40,693 nucleotides of DNA from positions 1 to 40,693 of the forward strand of contig CAYYNT010000039.1 in assembly GCA_964473155.1 (NCBI GenBank), given 5' to 3'. The notes beneath the pieces were generated by a model. The model was given only the letters and a program-made list of their open reading frames with translations. It was not told where the DNA came from and made no database searches. Of the stretch, positions 32,484-40,693 are shown piece by piece. This stretch comes from JAJFUG01 sp964473155. GTDB lineage: Bacteria > Gemmatimonadota > Glassbacteria > GWA2-58-10. The number at the start of each line of letters is the position of its first letter. Position 1 is the first letter of the stretch. A program made the position numbers and the translations under genes.

Positions 32484-32974
32484 TCGTGTTTCCCCTTGTT
32501 GATTGTTTTTAATGTCTTCTTTACAGAGGTGCCTTATTTTGCGGGAAGTTACACAGTGCTGAGGGATCGGCCGGATAGCCGTCAATTTGCAATCTATGCA
32601 GCTTTTCATTGTCACGCAAGGAAATTTTAGAGCTAACCGAATAACATTCATGGAATTAGATTTTTATCAATACCAATATACTCCCTCCCGGATCACAGGA
32701 AAGCCTCTGTCAGACCAGCTTGCTGCCGCCGGCAGCGGGAAATTACATAGACAGTCCGTACGGTATTCATCGGACTGAAAGAGAAGGTGCAACTCATTAT
32801 ACTGCATACCAGTCGGCTTGACAGACTAAACCGTGTGAAGTATCTTGTTCCGGCTTTTCCTGAATCGCCGGGCGGTGCAATCTGGATTCGCGGGTGGGGC
32901 AGGAACGGAATTATGGCGATCTCCGGCCATCAGAACGCCGGTCTGTCTTGACCTGAATATAACAATAGGATAGA
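32484..32974. other. Intergenic between divergent units
   Basis: About 490 bases between the divergent DoxX and MFS genes hold no supported gene. Promoters for both should be here; none is strong enough to name. GCTGCCGCCGGCAGC near 32722 is a short near-perfect palindrome. Confidence 0.4.
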
Positions 32975-34165
32975 ATGAAAAAAGTTTCACGCGAACAACT
33001 GACCGTGGCCAGTTGTCTCGGACTATTCTGCAGCGGTCTGGCGATATCGCTCATCGGCTCGTCTCTCGATTTCTTCTCCGCCCGCCTGGGCGCCGATGCA
33101 ACAGAGGTGGGGGGCAGTTTTTTTATCGCCATAGGCCTGGCGGCAATCAGCGTGCAGTTTGCCTCCGGGCCTCTGATCGACCGGTACGGCAAGAAACTTA
33201 TCCTGACAGCCGGCAGCGCGCTCATTGGTCTTTCGATGGTGTTGCTGCTGTCTGCGAACAACCTGGCGCAGGCCGCGGGGGCGATGTTCGTCCTCGGGGC
33301 GGGTGCGGGCGCTCTGAGCAGTGCGATAAACACCCTGATAAACGATGACCTGTTCCCGGAAAACCCCGGTCCGCCGCTCAACCTGGTGAATATCGCGTTC
33401 GGAGCGGGAGCGGTAAGTCTGCCGTTCGCGGCCGGGGCGCTGGTGGAACGGCTTGGTTTCCCCGTGCTGATCCTGCTTATCACAGTATCGTGCGTGCTGC
33501 CTGTGATTTTGTTCGGCATCGGAACTTATCCGCCCCCGCGGGAGGGTGCGAGGTTTCGCCTGGCTGAAAGCGGACGGGCCCTGTCCGATCCGCTGGTTCT
33601 GACAATCGCTTTCTGTTTCTTTCTTTACGTAGGCCTGGAGTCCTGTCTCGGCGCATGGAGCCGCCCCACGGTAAAAAAACTCTGGGGGGTGGATACTCCT
33701 TATGACCAGTGGATTCTGGCCGGTTACTGGGGGTCGCTCGCGCTCGGCCGCGCTGTCGCGGGGACCCTGTTAAGAAGGATACCCAGCCAGACAGTGGTGA
33801 TCTGGGCATGTTTCGGCGCCTGCCTGGGTCTGACAGGCTTCGCGTTTGCTCCGGGCCTCCTGACTGCCTGTGTCTCGCTCTGGCTGACCGGCATGTGTTT
33901 CGCCCCGGTTTTCCCGAGCAGCCTGGGGTCGACAGGCGCTGTATTCAAGCGCTATACCGGGACAGTTTTTTCCATTGTCATCGCCTCGGGCACGCTGGGC
34001 CAGACTATAATTACTCCCGCTATCGGGAGGCTGTCCCGCAGCTTCTCTTTCGAAGCCGGCATGCGTGTGGCTCTGGTCCTGTGCCTGTTTCTCACCCTTC
34101 TGCAACTGTCCGTGGCGGCGCAGATCCGGAGGAGAATAGAGGCGCTGAAACCGGATACAGTCTGA
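32975..34165 (+). CDS. MFS transporter
   Basis: The 396-residue protein has about 12 membrane spans and the loop 2-3 motif (ASGPLIDRYGKKLIL), with AGAGAGALSSAINTLINDDLFP in the fourth-fifth helix region as in FucP-like sugar transporters. AGGA stands before ATG 32975. The sugar isomerase-like gene follows 54 bases later, so sugar uptake is a fair guess. Confidence 0.8.
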   Translation: MKKVSREQLTVASCLGLFCSGLAISLIGSSLDFFSARLGADATEVGGSFFIAIGLAAISVQFASGPLIDRYGKKLILTAGSALIGLSMVLLLSANNLAQAAGAMFVLGAGAGALSSAINTLINDDLFPENPGPPLNLVNIAFGAGAVSLPFAAGALVERLGFPVLILLITVSCVLPVILFGIGTYPPPREGARFRLAESGRALSDPLVLTIAFCFFLYVGLESCLGAWSRPTVKKLWGVDTPYDQWILAGYWGSLALGRAVAGTLLRRIPSQTVVIWACFGACLGLTGFAFAPGLLTACVSLWLTGMCFAPVFPSSLGSTGAVFKRYTGTVFSIVIASGTLGQTIITPAIGRLSRSFSFEAGMRVALVLCLFLTLLQLSVAAQIRRRIEALKPDTV

Positions 34166-34219
34166 TAATTTGAGTAGCGTCCGCTCTTCTATGTTTAACT
34201 CATACGGGAGATTCAAGGA

Positions 34220-35140
34220 ATGGATACGATCAACCGCAGAGACTTCATCGGCAGGTCCCTTGCCGCGGGCAGCGCGGCCCTGGCCGCTCTCGGCGCGGCA
34301 GGCGTTACAGCTCAGGCCGTGGCGCAGGCCGCGACAGGCGCATCGCCGAAATTCAGGATATCCCTGGCCGCATGGTCGTTGAACCGTACGTTCGGCAAGG
34401 AATGGAAGAACATCGACCTGCCCCGGATCGCACGCGAAAAATATGGCATCGAGGGCGTCGAGTTCGTCAACAGCTTCTTCGAGCTGCCCCGGATCGACTA
34501 CCTGAACGACCTGAAGAAACAGGCCGCCGACCATGGCGTGACCCCGGTGCTGATCATGTGCGATGGCGAGGGAGACATGTCGAGTCCCGACAAGGCCGAA
34601 CGCATGCAGGCCGCGATCAACCACCGCAAATGGGTTGACATCGCGCACTACCTGGGCTGCCATGCGATCCGCTGTAACGCTGGCGCCTACGGCAAAATAG
34701 CACCGGAAAAAGTTGATGAGCTGGTCAAGTGCGGCAGCGAGAGTTTCCGCGCCCTGTGCGAGTATGCCCAGGAATCCGGGGTCGAGATCACTATCGAAAA
34801 CCACGGCGGCGGGTATTCATCCAATCCCGAAAAACTCATCCATCTCATCAAGATGGTCGATCACCCCCTGATGGGTCTCCTTCCCGATTGGGGCAATTTC
34901 CCCGAGGGTGTGGATAAGTATGAGGCCGTAAAAGCAATGATGCCATACGCCAAGGCGTTGAGCGCCAAATGCCAGGATTTCGGGCCGGGCGACAGCCACC
35001 CGGCCTATGATCTCAAGCGCATGGTTCAGATCGCGCTGGATGCCGGCTACCACGGTTTTATCGGCATCGAGTACGAGGGCAAGGCCCCCTCGGATGAGGG
35101 TATAATGGCCTGCAAGCGCGTGCTGACCAGCCAGCTCTGA
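34220..35140 (+). CDS. Tat-exported sugar phosphate isomerase/epimerase-like (xylose isomerase-like TIM barrel)
   Basis: The 306-residue protein has a Tat signal (INRRDFIGRSLAAGSAALAA) and an AP-endonuclease-2-type barrel: KYGIEGVEFVN, the metal glutamate in EITIENHGGG, the aspartate in LLPDWGNF, H in GDSHPAYD, and a final IGIEYEGKAP with E. All metal ligands seem present. Exported forms occur in sugar-catabolic loci with Gfo/Idh oxidoreductases, as here. Confidence 0.85.
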   Translation: MDTINRRDFIGRSLAAGSAALAALGAAGVTAQAVAQAATGASPKFRISLAAWSLNRTFGKEWKNIDLPRIAREKYGIEGVEFVNSFFELPRIDYLNDLKKQAADHGVTPVLIMCDGEGDMSSPDKAERMQAAINHRKWVDIAHYLGCHAIRCNAGAYGKIAPEKVDELVKCGSESFRALCEYAQESGVEITIENHGGGYSSNPEKLIHLIKMVDHPLMGLLPDWGNFPEGVDKYEAVKAMMPYAKALSAKCQDFGPGDSHPAYDLKRMVQIALDAGYHGFIGIEYEGKAPSDEGIMACKRVLTSQL

Positions 35141-35154
35141 TAAACTTCATTAAC

Positions 35155-35194
35155 CCGGGCTGCGCGATGTCTCCATCGCCATCGCGCAGCCCGG
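35155..35194 (+). terminator. Perfect 15-bp hairpin after the isomerase gene
   Basis: CCGGGCTGCGCGATG and CATCGCGCAGCCCGG are exact inverted copies with a 10-base loop. No T-run follows, so it may be a Rho-type or processing hairpin rather than a true intrinsic terminator. Confidence 0.55.
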
Positions 35195-35216
35195 ACATGG
35201 CATCGCCGGGAACTCC

Positions 35217-35612
35217 ATGAACGCCCTCAGCCTCTGTCCGGCAGTCACCACGTCCAGGATTGATGAATGCCGGGATTTTTATGTCGGCCGCCTCGGGGCT
35301 GAACCGGTTTTCGACTGTGGCTGGTATCTTATCGTCCGTTTCGGCGCTGATTCGGCTGCACTGGCGTTCATGTCCCCGCGCAATGACCGTGACTTGCCCT
35401 GCCGGCCGGAGGGCCTGGTGTTGAATATCCGGGTTAAGGACGTGGATGCCGAGCACGCCCGCCTGGCCGCGCTGGGCCTGGATGTCCCCGATCCGGAAAG
35501 CCATCCCTGGGGCGATCGCAGTTTCAGCCTTCGCGATCCCAACGGTATCCTGTTGTGCATCTACATGGATATCGAACCGGATGAGGAATACAGGCGTTAC
35601 TTTCTGAAATGA
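35217..35612 (+). CDS. VOC/glyoxalase-family protein
   Basis: The 131-residue single-domain protein has the VOC pattern: SRIDECRDFYVGRLGAEPVF, LVLNIRVKDVDAEHARLA and GDRSFSLRDPNGILLCIY with the terminal metal glutamate position not clear. It could be a glyoxalase, fosfomycin-resistance-like or binding protein. The start has only a weak RBS. It overlaps no neighbour. Confidence 0.75.
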   Translation: MNALSLCPAVTTSRIDECRDFYVGRLGAEPVFDCGWYLIVRFGADSAALAFMSPRNDRDLPCRPEGLVLNIRVKDVDAEHARLAALGLDVPDPESHPWGDRSFSLRDPNGILLCIYMDIEPDEEYRRYFLK

Positions 35613-35711
35613 CCGGCCGCGCCGCGTTCAGCCGGAACTTTCCCCCGCCGGGAGACAAGCTCTGCTCCGCTTGTCGAGCGTTTCATCTTTCAGCCATGGA
35701 GCGCGCACACG

Positions 35712-38700
35712 ATGGGACGATCCTCAGAGCCGGGCCTTTCCAGACTTTCATTCATTCTTCATATACTTTTTTTCATGTCCGGGTTTTCCGGGCTGGTCTA
35801 CGAGGTGCTCTGGACCCGGAGGTTCGGGTTTTCTTTCGGCAACACCACCTACGCCACGACCCTGGTGCTCAGCGCTTTCATGGGTGGCCTGGCCCTGGGC
35901 AGCCGTTATCTGGGCGCCCTGGCCGACCGGCTGGAGAGAAAAGTTTCCGCCCTGACACTCTATGGCTGGATGGAGATCGGGGTCGGTCTTTACTGCCTGG
36001 GATTCGAGCAGATTCTGGCCGCACAGGACAGGCTCCTTCTGGTCCTCTACCAGGCGTTCGATCCGGGGCGTGTCGCCACACTGGCGCTCAAGTTCAGCCT
36101 GGCGTTCGTGATCCTGATCCTTCCGGCAATCCTGATGGGCGGCACTCTTCCTGTGCTTATCAAAAGGCTGGGGCGCGAACTCAGCCGGGTGGGCGAGGTG
36201 ACCGGGCGGCTCTATTTCGTAAACTGCCTGGGCGCGGTGGCCGGGACTCTGGCGGTGGCGTTCTGGATGGTTCCTCAATTGGGAGTCTCGTTGAGCTACG
36301 CGGTGGCCGCGGCGCTCAACATAGCCGCCGGAGTGGGAGCGCTGGCGTTGCGGATGCGGGGGGATGCGCATGATGAGCTTTCAGTTCCGGAGGAGCCGCC
36401 GCAGACCGGACCTGAAATATCCGCTCCTTCGGACACGCCGCGCCGGCTGTCCTGGGTGCTGGCCGGCATCTTTGTCAGCGGCCTGACCGCCATGGTTTAC
36501 CAGGTGGCCTGGGTGCGCCTTCTTTCCCTGGTCCTCGGCTCCTCGACATATTCTTTCGCCGTGATGGTGGCGGCGTTTATCAGCGGCATCGCACTGGGCA
36601 GCCTGATCGTGGCCCGCCGCATGGAACGTATCGCCAGTCCGGCTGTCTGGTTCGGCCTCTGCCAGACCGGGATCGGTCTGGCCGTGCTGGCCATGCTCCC
36701 CTTGTACAGCCGTCTGCCTCTTTTCTTCGTGGCCAGCCGGGGAGTGATCAATTTCAGCTACGGCGCGAACGAGGCTTTCAAGTTCCTGGTCTGCCTGACC
36801 GTGATGCTGGTTCCGACCACTCTTTTCGGGATGGGCTTTCCCCTGGTGAGCCGTCTGGCCGCGGTCTCAAGGCAGAGACTGGCCGGCCGGATCGGCAATG
36901 TCTACGCGTTGAACACAGCCGGCAACATCCTGGGCGCAGCGCTTGGCGGTCTGGTTCTCATACCTCTGCTCGGACTGAAAACCACTCTCGAAAGCGCCGC
37001 GGCCCTGAACCTTCTGACCGGTGTATCATTGCTGGCTGCACTCGGGCCTCACCGGCTCCAGCTCGCCCGCCGGGCGCTGATCGTATCGGCTTCCGGAGCA
37101 GCGCTGTATATCGGCCTGGCCCCGGGCTGGGAGCGCCAGCTCCTTACCTCCGGCGTCTACCGCATTCATGCGGTGGCCTCGAACGCGCTGGAGGCTCTCC
37201 GCGCGGACAGCCGGCGCGAGCTGCTGTTCTACCGCGAGGGCGTTTCGTCTGTAGTCACGGTGGAACGTAGCGATTCGCTCGTCTCGCTGACCGTGAACGG
37301 CAAAACCGACGCCTCCACCGGCCTGGACATGCCGACCCAGTTGCTTCTGGCGCACTTGCCCATGCTGCTCCACGGCAATCCGCAACGCCTGCTGGTGATC
37401 GGCGCTGGCAGCGGAGTGACCTGCGGCGCGGCCCTGGCCCACCCCGAGCTGGACAGCCTCGTCTGCGTGGAGATTTCGCCCGAGGTGCTTCAGGCGAGCC
37501 GTCTGTTCGCCCGCTGGAACCGCCGCTACTGGGAGGACCCGCGTGTGCGGACAGTGCTGGAGGACGGGCGTGAATACGTATTCCGCGGCCCCGGACAGTT
37601 TGATGTCATCTCCAGCGAACCATCCAACCCCTGGATCGCCGGAATAGGCAACCTGTACACCCGGGAGTTTTACGGCCTCTGCCGGAACCGCCTGGCCCCG
37701 CGCGGCATCTTCTGCCAGTGGATCCACCTTTACGAGATGGAAGAAAGCGTGCTCAAAACCATTCTGCGCACTTTCCTCGAAGCTTTCCCCGGAGCGGTGG
37801 CATTCAGTTCGGTGGAGAACAATGACCTGCTCCTGATCGGCCCGGCCGATACAATCGGCGTCGATTTCGACACCTTTGAGCGCCGCATGAGTCAACCCCC
37901 GGTATCTGACGATCTGGCCCCGATAGACCTCGAACGGCCGTTCGCCCTGCTCTCGACCCAGGTGTTCGACAATCAGTCCCTGAGACGCTGGGCCGGGGTT
38001 GGACCGTTCAACACCGACAATTTCCCGCTGGTGGAATACCTTGCGCCGCGCGGCTTTTTCCTGGCCGAGCGGGTAGTCCTTCCCGAGGCGCCGCGTCTTA
38101 ATCCCGGAAACAGCGCCTTATTGCGTCAATGGTTGCGCGGCCATTCCCCCACGGCGCAGGATTTTCTTGCCTTGGCGCGTTATCAGGCGCGCAGCGGGTA
38201 TTCCGGGATCATGTACGCGGCCCTGAATGACGCGCTGGCGCTGGAGCCGGACAATCCACAGGCGTTACGTCTGATGGCGCAACTGTTGGCAGGAAGGGGG
38301 AAATACACCGAAGCGGAGGCGGTGATAGACCGCCTTGACTCAACCGGCGCTCTTACCGAAACAGAACTGCTGAACCTGCGCTTTCCGGTGGCCCTTTCCC
38401 TGGATGAGCGCAGCACGGGTTCTTTCGTGAACCCGCCCGATTTCACGCGCTCGCTGGACATGAAGCTCGCTCTTGCCCGGCTCGAACCGGGCCGCAGCCT
38501 GCACCGTTTTGACCTGGGCGACATATTCTGCCGGATGGCCGATTATGCCAAAGCCGAGGAACAGTTTGCGTCCGCGCTCCAGTTGCGTGCCACGGACAGC
38601 GACAGCGCCGCCCCAGATCCAGCCGTTATCATACACCGTGGCGGACAGGCGGCGCTCGAAGCGCGGGATTTTGACCGGGCGGCCCGCTGGTTCGATCGGT

Positions 38701-38825
38701 ACGCCGCCGAGTATCCGGATGATCCCCTGGGCAAGTCAATGCAGCGCCTGGTGATGATCGAGCGGCTGCTGGCCGGTGGAGAAAAAGTGGACGCCTCTGT
38801 TCTGAGACGTGTTATGGGGGACTGA
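35712..38825 (+). CDS. Fused MFS-like / spermidine synthase protein with TPR-like tail
   Basis: The 1037-residue protein has two sets of membrane helices (about 10-215 and 235-465), each beginning with a similar block (SGFSGLVYEVLWTRRFG and SGLTAMVYQVAWVRLLS), then a spermidine-synthase-like methyltransferase fold (about 480-770) with LLVIGAGSGVTCGAALAHPE and DVISSEPSNPWIAGIGN, and a C-terminal 250 residues of TPR-like helices. Such fusions are common in FCB and related phyla; whether they make polyamines is unproven. The start lacks a clear RBS, so ATG 35712 is uncertain. Confidence 0.8.
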   Translation: MGRSSEPGLSRLSFILHILFFMSGFSGLVYEVLWTRRFGFSFGNTTYATTLVLSAFMGGLALGSRYLGALADRLERKVSALTLYGWMEIGVGLYCLGFEQILAAQDRLLLVLYQAFDPGRVATLALKFSLAFVILILPAILMGGTLPVLIKRLGRELSRVGEVTGRLYFVNCLGAVAGTLAVAFWMVPQLGVSLSYAVAAALNIAAGVGALALRMRGDAHDELSVPEEPPQTGPEISAPSDTPRRLSWVLAGIFVSGLTAMVYQVAWVRLLSLVLGSSTYSFAVMVAAFISGIALGSLIVARRMERIASPAVWFGLCQTGIGLAVLAMLPLYSRLPLFFVASRGVINFSYGANEAFKFLVCLTVMLVPTTLFGMGFPLVSRLAAVSRQRLAGRIGNVYALNTAGNILGAALGGLVLIPLLGLKTTLESAAALNLLTGVSLLAALGPHRLQLARRALIVSASGAALYIGLAPGWERQLLTSGVYRIHAVASNALEALRADSRRELLFYREGVSSVVTVERSDSLVSLTVNGKTDASTGLDMPTQLLLAHLPMLLHGNPQRLLVIGAGSGVTCGAALAHPELDSLVCVEISPEVLQASRLFARWNRRYWEDPRVRTVLEDGREYVFRGPGQFDVISSEPSNPWIAGIGNLYTREFYGLCRNRLAPRGIFCQWIHLYEMEESVLKTILRTFLEAFPGAVAFSSVENNDLLLIGPADTIGVDFDTFERRMSQPPVSDDLAPIDLERPFALLSTQVFDNQSLRRWAGVGPFNTDNFPLVEYLAPRGFFLAERVVLPEAPRLNPGNSALLRQWLRGHSPTAQDFLALARYQARSGYSGIMYAALNDALALEPDNPQALRLMAQLLAGRGKYTEAEAVIDRLDSTGALTETELLNLRFPVALSLDERSTGSFVNPPDFTRSLDMKLALARLEPGRSLHRFDLGDIFCRMADYAKAEEQFASALQLRATDSDSAAPDPAVIIHRGGQAALEARDFDRAARWFDRYAAEYPDDPLGKSMQRLVMIERLLAGGEKVDASVLRRVMGD

Positions 38826-38976
38826 ATCATTCACTACGTCCGGCGGACCCCGGACAGTGCAAAATACAATTTTTCTTTTAAAATGCATCGGGGGGGCATG
38901 ATTTATTTCCCAGACTTAGAGCGCCTCATCGCTCTACCGGCCCCGCAGATCAAGGGATTGCTCAAAAGAATGAAAA

Positions 38977-38992
38977 TGGTCTGAGAATTGCT
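38977..38992 (+). promoter_or_regulatory. Sigma-54-like promoter of the pilin gene
   Basis: TGGTCT-GAGAA-TTGCT keeps GG-N10-GC spacing with a perfect -12 half. Start would be near 39004, 44 bases before the pilin ATG. Pilin genes are classic sigma-54 targets in other bacteria (PilR). Confidence 0.5.
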
Positions 38993-39047
38993 TTACCAGG
39001 TGTGTGGTTCAATTCTGTGTTCCATAACCCCCAACCAAGGAGTCCAG

Positions 39048-39431
39048 ATGAAAAACCTCCGCTCCAGCAAGGGCTTCACCCTGATCGAACTGCTGATCGT
39101 TGTGGTCATCATCGGCATCCTGGCCACGATCCTGATCTCCCGGTTCACCGGGGCCAAGGATTCGGCCTACCTGGCGCATGCCAACACCATGGCCGAGGCG
39201 GTCAAGACCGCGGCTCTCAGCTACAGCACATCGCGTATCGACGGGACCGCGGCGAGCAAGATCAGCCAGTTGCAGAAAATCAACCCCGATATCGCCGCCA
39301 CTGTCAACAACATGAAGCTGACGATCAACGCAGGCGTGCTGACTATCGATCATCAGAAGATCACCGAAAGCACCAAAGCGTCAGTCAACCTGACCACCGG
39401 CGCGGTGACACCCGCATCCCTGGTCGAATAG
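39048..39431 (+). CDS. Type IV pilin-like protein (prepilin)
   Basis: The 127-residue protein has a class III leader (MKNLRSSKG) cut before F by PilD, then FTLIELLIVVVIIGILATIL with the conserved E5, and a small globular domain. It starts at ATG 39048 with AAGGAG. It is likely a pilus or pseudopilus subunit placed in the inner membrane before assembly. A terminator follows, so the minor genes after it are separate. Confidence 0.85.
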   Translation: MKNLRSSKGFTLIELLIVVVIIGILATILISRFTGAKDSAYLAHANTMAEAVKTAALSYSTSRIDGTAASKISQLQKINPDIAATVNNMKLTINAGVLTIDHQKITESTKASVNLTTGAVTPASLVE

Positions 39432-39460
39432 CAACGCCCGACGGTTCTTCCCGTTTGACG

Positions 39461-39520
39461 GGAGGGCACATATCATCCTGCGTGGACAATCTGGCCAGGA
39501 GATTGTGCCCTCCTTTTTTT
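39461..39520 (+). terminator. Intrinsic terminator after pilin gene
   Basis: GGAGGGCACA and TGTGCCCTCC form a 10-bp stem enclosing about 33 bases, followed by TTTTTTT. Confidence 0.8.
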
Positions 39521-39614
39521 CAGGGGCGTTTTTTTCGGATTGACGATGACTGGCTTAGTCTGTTACAATCTGATAGAAAGATTACTCTGACCCCAGTCTC
39601 CGGACCGGCTGAAG

Positions 39615-40199
39615 ATGCGAGTTGCAAGAGGTTTCACCATAATCGAGCTGATGCTGGTGATTACTATTCTGGCTATAGTCATCACCGCCGGGACTCCAAG
39701 TTTCTCCTACTTTATCCGGGAAAACCGTCTTAAAAACAGCACCCGGCAGGTGGCGGTTTCGTTCCAGACCGCAAGACTCAAGGCAATCAACGCCAACCGC
39801 CGCTGTTTTATCGACTTTGCGCCCGGCAGCCTTACACCGGCCGACAGCTTCTACACCATGTGGCTGGATATGGACGGGGACCTGGTCATGGATACTGGCG
39901 AAACTGACAGCGTGAAAATGGCCATGCCCGAAGCCAAAAGCAGCCTTCGCGGATGGAAAGTCTCGCGCGATTCGCGTTTCGGATACGCCGGCGTATCCAG
40001 CGGTCCGGAGGGACGGACCCTCCCGGCGGATGGAGTTGATTTCAGCGGCGCGAACCGGGTGGGATTCAACTCACGCGGCGAGGCCACCTCGGCCGGGGCG
40101 GTCTATCTGACCGGAACATCCGGCTCCTGTTATGCGGTCACAGTCGGAAATCTGGGCAGCGTGCGCACCTGGCGCTGGGAGAGCAACCAGTGGAAATAA
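39615..40199 (+). CDS. Minor pseudopilin, GspH/FimT type
   Basis: The 194-residue protein has a very short leader (MRVARG) then FTIIELMLVITILAIVITAG, and a body with RQVAVSFQTARLKAINANRR, typical of GspH/FimT. It heads a minor pilin set; its end overlaps the next start by 10 bases. The protein primes pilus assembly in related systems. Confidence 0.8.
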   Translation: MRVARGFTIIELMLVITILAIVITAGTPSFSYFIRENRLKNSTRQVAVSFQTARLKAINANRRCFIDFAPGSLTPADSFYTMWLDMDGDLVMDTGETDSVKMAMPEAKSSLRGWKVSRDSRFGYAGVSSGPEGRTLPADGVDFSGANRVGFNSRGEATSAGAVYLTGTSGSCYAVTVGNLGSVRTWRWESNQWK

Positions 40200-40594
40200 A
40201 ACCGAAATTGCACTCCTCTTCGCGCGGATTCTCGCTGGTCGAGGTCATGGTGGCTCTGGTGATCGGGGCCGTGGGGCTGCTCGCTCTGGCCGGGATGCTG
40301 ACCAATGTCATGACCACCAACCGCAGGGCCACGGATATTTCTATCGCCACCGCCCTGGCCCGCCAGAAAATCGAACAGATCAAGCTCACCGATTACACTC
40401 AGGTGCACAGCCAGACCGAAAGCGGACTGGACCAGAACGGAGCTTCCACCGGCGGGAAATACACCCGTCAGACAATTGTGACTGAAAATACCGCCGGATA
40501 CAACACCAAGACCGTGAGCGTGGCGGTGTTTTTCAGCCCCAGCCTGACCGACACGCTCAAGCGCGCTGTTATTACAACTATAATCTACCCCTGA
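40190..40594 (+). CDS. Type IV pilus modification protein PilV-like
   Basis: The 134-residue protein starts MEIKPKLHSSSRG and has FSLVEVMVALVIGAVGLLAL, the PilV-type N-helix, then ATALARQKIEQIKLTDY. It overlaps the GspH/FimT gene, implying translational coupling. Minor pilin order fimT-pilV-pilW is as in classical clusters. Confidence 0.75.
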   Translation: MEIKPKLHSSSRGFSLVEVMVALVIGAVGLLALAGMLTNVMTTNRRATDISIATALARQKIEQIKLTDYTQVHSQTESGLDQNGASTGGKYTRQTIVTENTAGYNTKTVSVAVFFSPSLTDTLKRAVITTIIYP

Positions 40595-40608
40595 ACCGGA
40601 CCGGCCGC

Positions 40609-40693
40609 ATGCGGACTCGCCTCTCGAAAGCAGCGCCAGGCTTCAGCCTGATCGAAATGATGATCGGTCTGACAATTACGCTGATCATCGTAG
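40609..40693 (+). CDS. PilW-like minor pilin, cut by window end
   Basis: The frame starts MRTRLSKAAPG and continues FSLIEMMIGLTITLIIV, a prepilin N-terminus of PilW type, then leaves the window. It begins 14 bases after the PilV-like stop. Confidence 0.65.
   Translation, partial: MRTRLSKAAPGFSLIEMMIGLTITLIIV

Noticed and set aside
33770..34804. 344-codon minus-strand frame
   Set aside because: It overlaps two well-supported genes on the other strand and lacks any motif.
37026..37895. 289-codon minus-strand frame
   Set aside because: It is the shadow of the spermidine-synthase domain.

Overview
The window looks like a chromosomal scaffold piece from a Gram-negative, moderately GC-rich environmental bacterium. 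Clues are Tat-exported Gfo/Idh/MocA oxidoreductases, lipoproteins, DoxX, a 1,000-residue fused MFS/spermidine synthase with TPR-like tail, type IV pilin minor genes, and a stand-alone IMP cyclohydrolase. The gene style resembles FCB-group lineages (Gemmatimonadota, Latescibacterota, Glassbacteria-like), but no marker gene here fixes the phylum. A 100-N scaffold gap at 5628-5727 shows this is a draft assembly.

Left arm, 1-6203, is a decayed mobile-DNA zone. It opens with a tandem array (unit 367 bp) in which each unit is the 3' half of a tRNA-Asn gene, that tRNA's terminator and a small GIY-YIG nuclease gene whose stop codon lies in the tRNA sequence. Then come small orphan genes, a cluster of GGTGAACA-type iterons, a primase-helicase gene broken by several frameshifts, small element genes, a truncated PLD/helicase gene, an IS5-like remnant, the gap, and a partial uracil-DNA-glycosylase-like gene.

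The centre, 6204-17191, holds the most interesting unit. A near-perfect sigma-54 promoter (6382-6397), with an 11-bp inverted repeat about 120 bp upstream of its predicted start, precedes an operon of AAA+ ATPase, PcfJ-like protein, 60-residue protein and metallo-beta-lactamase/beta-CASP nuclease. A second sigma-54-like promoter (15397-15412, minus strand) precedes an ARPP-1 (DUF6569) gene and a small membrane protein. Divergent from it is a sigma-54 activator whose N-terminal domain looks like a degenerate DHH phosphoesterase. I infer one inducible system: a dedicated activator senses a ligand and switches on both operons, in the manner of RtcR with rtcBA. Between the two operons sit a PD-(D/E)XK nuclease gene, a small gene, an IS21 remnant and a lipoprotein gene cut by it.

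The right arm, 17192-40693, is mostly ordinary chromosome: gamma-glutamyltransferase, a beta-helix lipoprotein and an M14 peptidase in one direction; a DUF1846 gene that is visibly more AT-rich; two Tat oxidoreductases, a TIM-barrel hydrolase-like lipoprotein, DoxX, an MFS transporter and a sugar isomerase-like protein that suggest carbohydrate catabolism; purN-purH(IMPCH) and tRNA-Val(TAC); the fused spermidine synthase; and finally a pilin gene with its own sigma-54-like promoter, followed by fimT/gspH-, pilV- and pilW-like genes, the last cut by the window end.
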